From assembly GCA_031277235.1 (NCBI GenBank), contig JAITMT010000553.1, positions 1-8,142 on the forward strand: a DNA stretch of 8,142 nucleotides, in the 5' to 3' direction. The stretch comes from Tannerella sp. GTDB lineage: Bacteria; Bacteroidota; Bacteroidia; Bacteroidales; Tannerellaceae. Shown here one piece after another: positions 6,608 to 8,142 of this stretch. How positions within the stretch are numbered: position 1 is the stretch's first letter; the number at the start of each line of letters is the position of its first letter. Below the pieces are notes generated by a model that made no database searches, was not told the origin of the DNA, and saw only the letters and a program-made list of their open reading frames with translations. A program made the position numbers and the translations under genes.

Positions 6608-7494
6608 TTCATGCGGTCTAATAAACCCATAATGTTCGCTAATTTCTCGTCGGAATCGAAGGGAATCGTGATTTTTCCCTTGCCGTCGGGATTGTAACTC
6701 AACTGCACTTTGGTTCCGAAAAATTTCGACAAATGTTCCTTCAAAATGGAAAATTCTTCCGGCAACTTGCCGACAGTGGACGTTTTATTGTTTTTCGGAT
6801 CGTTGTAAACACCTGTGGTATTGACAGTTCTCGCAATTTCTTCCACGCTGCGCACCGACAATCCTTCGCTCAGAATACGCTCATGCAGAGCGAGTTGTAT
6901 TTCGGGATCTTCAATCGTAATCAATGCCCGCGCGTGTCCCATATCTATTTTCCGATTTTTCAGGCTCACCTGAATTTCGGCGGGCAACTTCAACAGACGC
7001 AGGTAGTTGGAAATCGTCGTCCGTTTTTTTCCGATGCGTCCGCCGAGTTGTTCCTGTGTTTGTCCCAGATTATCAATTAATTTCTGATATGCCAGCGCAA
7101 TTTCTATAGCGTTAAGGTCTTCACGCTGAATGTTTTCGAGCAGCGCCATTTCCATAATATCCTCATCGGCAGCCGTTTTCACATAAGCAGGAATCCGGTC
7201 AAGTCCCGCGAGTTTGGCAGCCCGGTAGCGACGCTCCCCGCAGATAATGATATAGTTTTCATCGCCCGTATCTTTCAGTGTAATAGGCTGTATCACGCCA
7301 AAAGTACGGATGGAAGCGGCGAGTTCATCCAGCGTTTCTTCTTCAAAAACGCTTCTGGGCTGGTCGGGATTCGGCATGATTTTGACGAGTTCTATCTCGT
7401 TCAGCGACGACGAGCCGCTCGTGTTCAGCCCGTCGCTGGTGAGCAGCGCTTCCAGTCCCCTTCCTATCGGTTTTCTGTTCTTGTTTTTTTCCAT
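6604..7494 (-). CDS. parB: Chromosome partitioning protein ParB (Spo0J family)
   Basis: The product binds parS sites and, as a CTP-dependent clamp, spreads along nearby DNA to form the partition complex moved by ParA. The 296-residue protein has the expected layout. A short N-terminal tail carries the ParA-stimulating type of sequence (GRGLEALL, 11-18). The ParB/Srx CTP-binding domain follows (about 33-125), with PNPDQPR at 41-47, the GERRYRA box at 86-92 and ENIQRE at 120-125. Then comes a helix-turn-helix parS-reading region (about 144-190) and a C-terminal dimerisation domain (about 243-296). All key motifs are intact. It starts 12 bases after the parA stop and its own stop overlaps the next gene's start. 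A chromosomal rather than plasmid ParB is inferred from the rel and mltD context. No convincing parS site lies in this window. Confidence 0.96.
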   Translation of the reverse strand: MEKNKNRKPIGRGLEALLTSDGLNTSGSSSLNEIELVKIMPNPDQPRSVFEEETLDELAASIRTFGVIQPITLKDTGDENYIIICGERRYRAAKLAGLDRIPAYVKTAADEDIMEMALLENIQREDLNAIEIALAYQKLIDNLGQTQEQLGGRIGKKRTTISNYLRLLKLPAEIQVSLKNRKIDMGHARALITIEDPEIQLALHERILSEGLSVRSVEEIARTVNTTGVYNDPKNNKTSTVGKLPEEFSILKEHLSKFFGTKVQLSYNPDGKGKITIPFDSDEKLANIMGLLDRMK

Positions 7495-7506
7495 AATTAT
7501 TCAATT

Positions 7507-8142
7507 CTACCTTTTCAAGTCTTTCTCTATCAGTTCTTTGGCGAGTTGCATGTGGTTGATGGAGCCTTTTGAATCCACTTCGTAAAGGATGGCGGGTTTG
7601 CCCGAGCCGGCGGCTTCAACCAATTTCACATTCCGCTGAATAACAGTCGTAAACACCAAATCCTGGAACAGCCGCTTTATCTCCTCATAATACTGGTTGG
7701 CAACACGCAAGCGCGCATCGTACATCGTAATCAAGAAGCCTTCTATTTCGAGCGACGGATTGAGTTTTGACTTGATTATCTTTATGGTATTCAACAGTTT
7801 ACTGATTCCTTCCAACGCAAAATATTCGCACTGGAACGGTATGATGACCGAATCCGCAGCCGTCAGCGCATTCACCGTAATCAGCCCCAAGGACGGCGAG
7901 CAGTCAATAAGGATATAGTCGTACTTGTTTTTGAGCGGCAACAACATGTTTCGCAGGACATGTTCGCGTTTTTCAACGTTAAGCATCTCAATTTCAGCGC
8001 CTACCAGATCTATATGCGAAGGCAGGATGTCGAGATTTTCCATCTCCGAATGAACGATGGCTTCGTGCGGATCCATTCCGTTGATAAGGCACTCATAGAT
8101 AGAGTTTTTGAGCGATTTTACGTCTATGCCGAAGCCCGACGA
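7507..8142 (-). CDS. parA: Chromosome partitioning ATPase ParA (Soj/MinD family), 5' end cut by the window
   Basis: ParA is a deviant-Walker ATPase that binds DNA non-specifically as an ATP dimer and forms the gradient that moves ParB-parS complexes. The window holds 211 residues and the stop. Reading is open to the last base (8142), where it begins SSGFGIDVKSLKNS, so the true start lies beyond the edge. About 45 residues are missing relative to the usual 250-260, and with them the Walker A KGGVGKTT and Walker A' segments. Visible motifs are PSHIDLVGAEIEML (41-54 of the visible part), the Walker B-like YILIDCSPSLG (76-86) and PFQCEYFALEG. An internal ATG at 8076 is not the real start, because the frame upstream is conserved ParA sequence. 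It lies 12 bases upstream of parB. Confidence 0.95.
   Translation of the reverse strand, partial: SSGFGIDVKSLKNSIYECLINGMDPHEAIVHSEMENLDILPSHIDLVGAEIEMLNVEKREHVLRNMLLPLKNKYDYILIDCSPSLGLITVNALTAADSVIIPFQCEYFALEGISKLLNTIKIIKSKLNPSLEIEGFLITMYDARLRVANQYYEEIKRLFQDLVFTTVIQRNVKLVEAAGSGKPAILYEVDSKGSINHMQLAKELIEKDLKR

Noticed and set aside
5771..6697. 308-codon plus-strand open frame opposite the DUF5683 gene
   Set aside because: Shadow frame: its repeats mirror the 45-bp coding repeat of the minus-strand gene, and it runs across the parB/DUF5683 junction.

Overview
The window looks chromosomal and comes from a member of the Bacteroidota, most likely order Bacteroidales. Three things point there. The gene order parA, parB, DUF5683, murein lytic transglycosylase, rel is one I know from Bacteroidales genomes. 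The small DUF5618 protein is typical of the phylum. Several intergenic stretches carry the Bacteroidota housekeeping promoter pattern TTTG-N19-21-TAnnTTTG. Genus cannot be fixed from this sequence.

Every convincing gene is on the minus strand, so transcription runs from right to left. From position 8142 down: the 3' part of parA (cut by the window edge, Walker A missing), parB 12 bases later, then a DUF5683 membrane protein gene whose ATG overlaps the parB stop (ATGA). Next is a small DUF5618 gene with its own consensus -7 box, a 164-base non-coding gap, a secreted MltD-type lytic transglycosylase with LysM domains, and 10 bases later a long bifunctional (p)ppGpp synthetase/hydrolase (Rel/SpoT type). 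The set joins chromosome partitioning (ParAB), envelope functions (DUF5683, MltD) and the stringent response (Rel). Shared regulation is suggested by the tight spacing at parA-parB-DUF5683 and at mltD-rel, but no transcript data are available here.

Downstream of rel, about 237-1200, is a degraded insertion sequence. Its transposase belongs to the IS256-like group with an N-terminal zinc-binding domain. The zinc finger, helix-turn-helix and DDE residues can all still be read, but they lie in different frames because two single bases are missing, both in A runs of the coding strand. I could not find its terminal inverted repeats.

The leftmost 250 bases hold no convincing protein gene. They contain a minus-strand consensus promoter (25-56) firing out of the window. 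They also contain a plus-strand unit: a -7 box at 118-125, two nested stems, and a strong intrinsic terminator ending near 236. This resembles a roughly 105-nt small RNA or an orphaned regulated leader. It is the least explained part of the window.

No tRNA, rRNA, CRISPR array, phage gene or defence system was seen. Most of the window is ordinary core genome. The items worth a second look are the unassigned RNA-like unit, the frameshifted transposase, the coding tandem repeat in the DUF5683 gene, and an opposing promoter-like site in the gap upstream of mltD.
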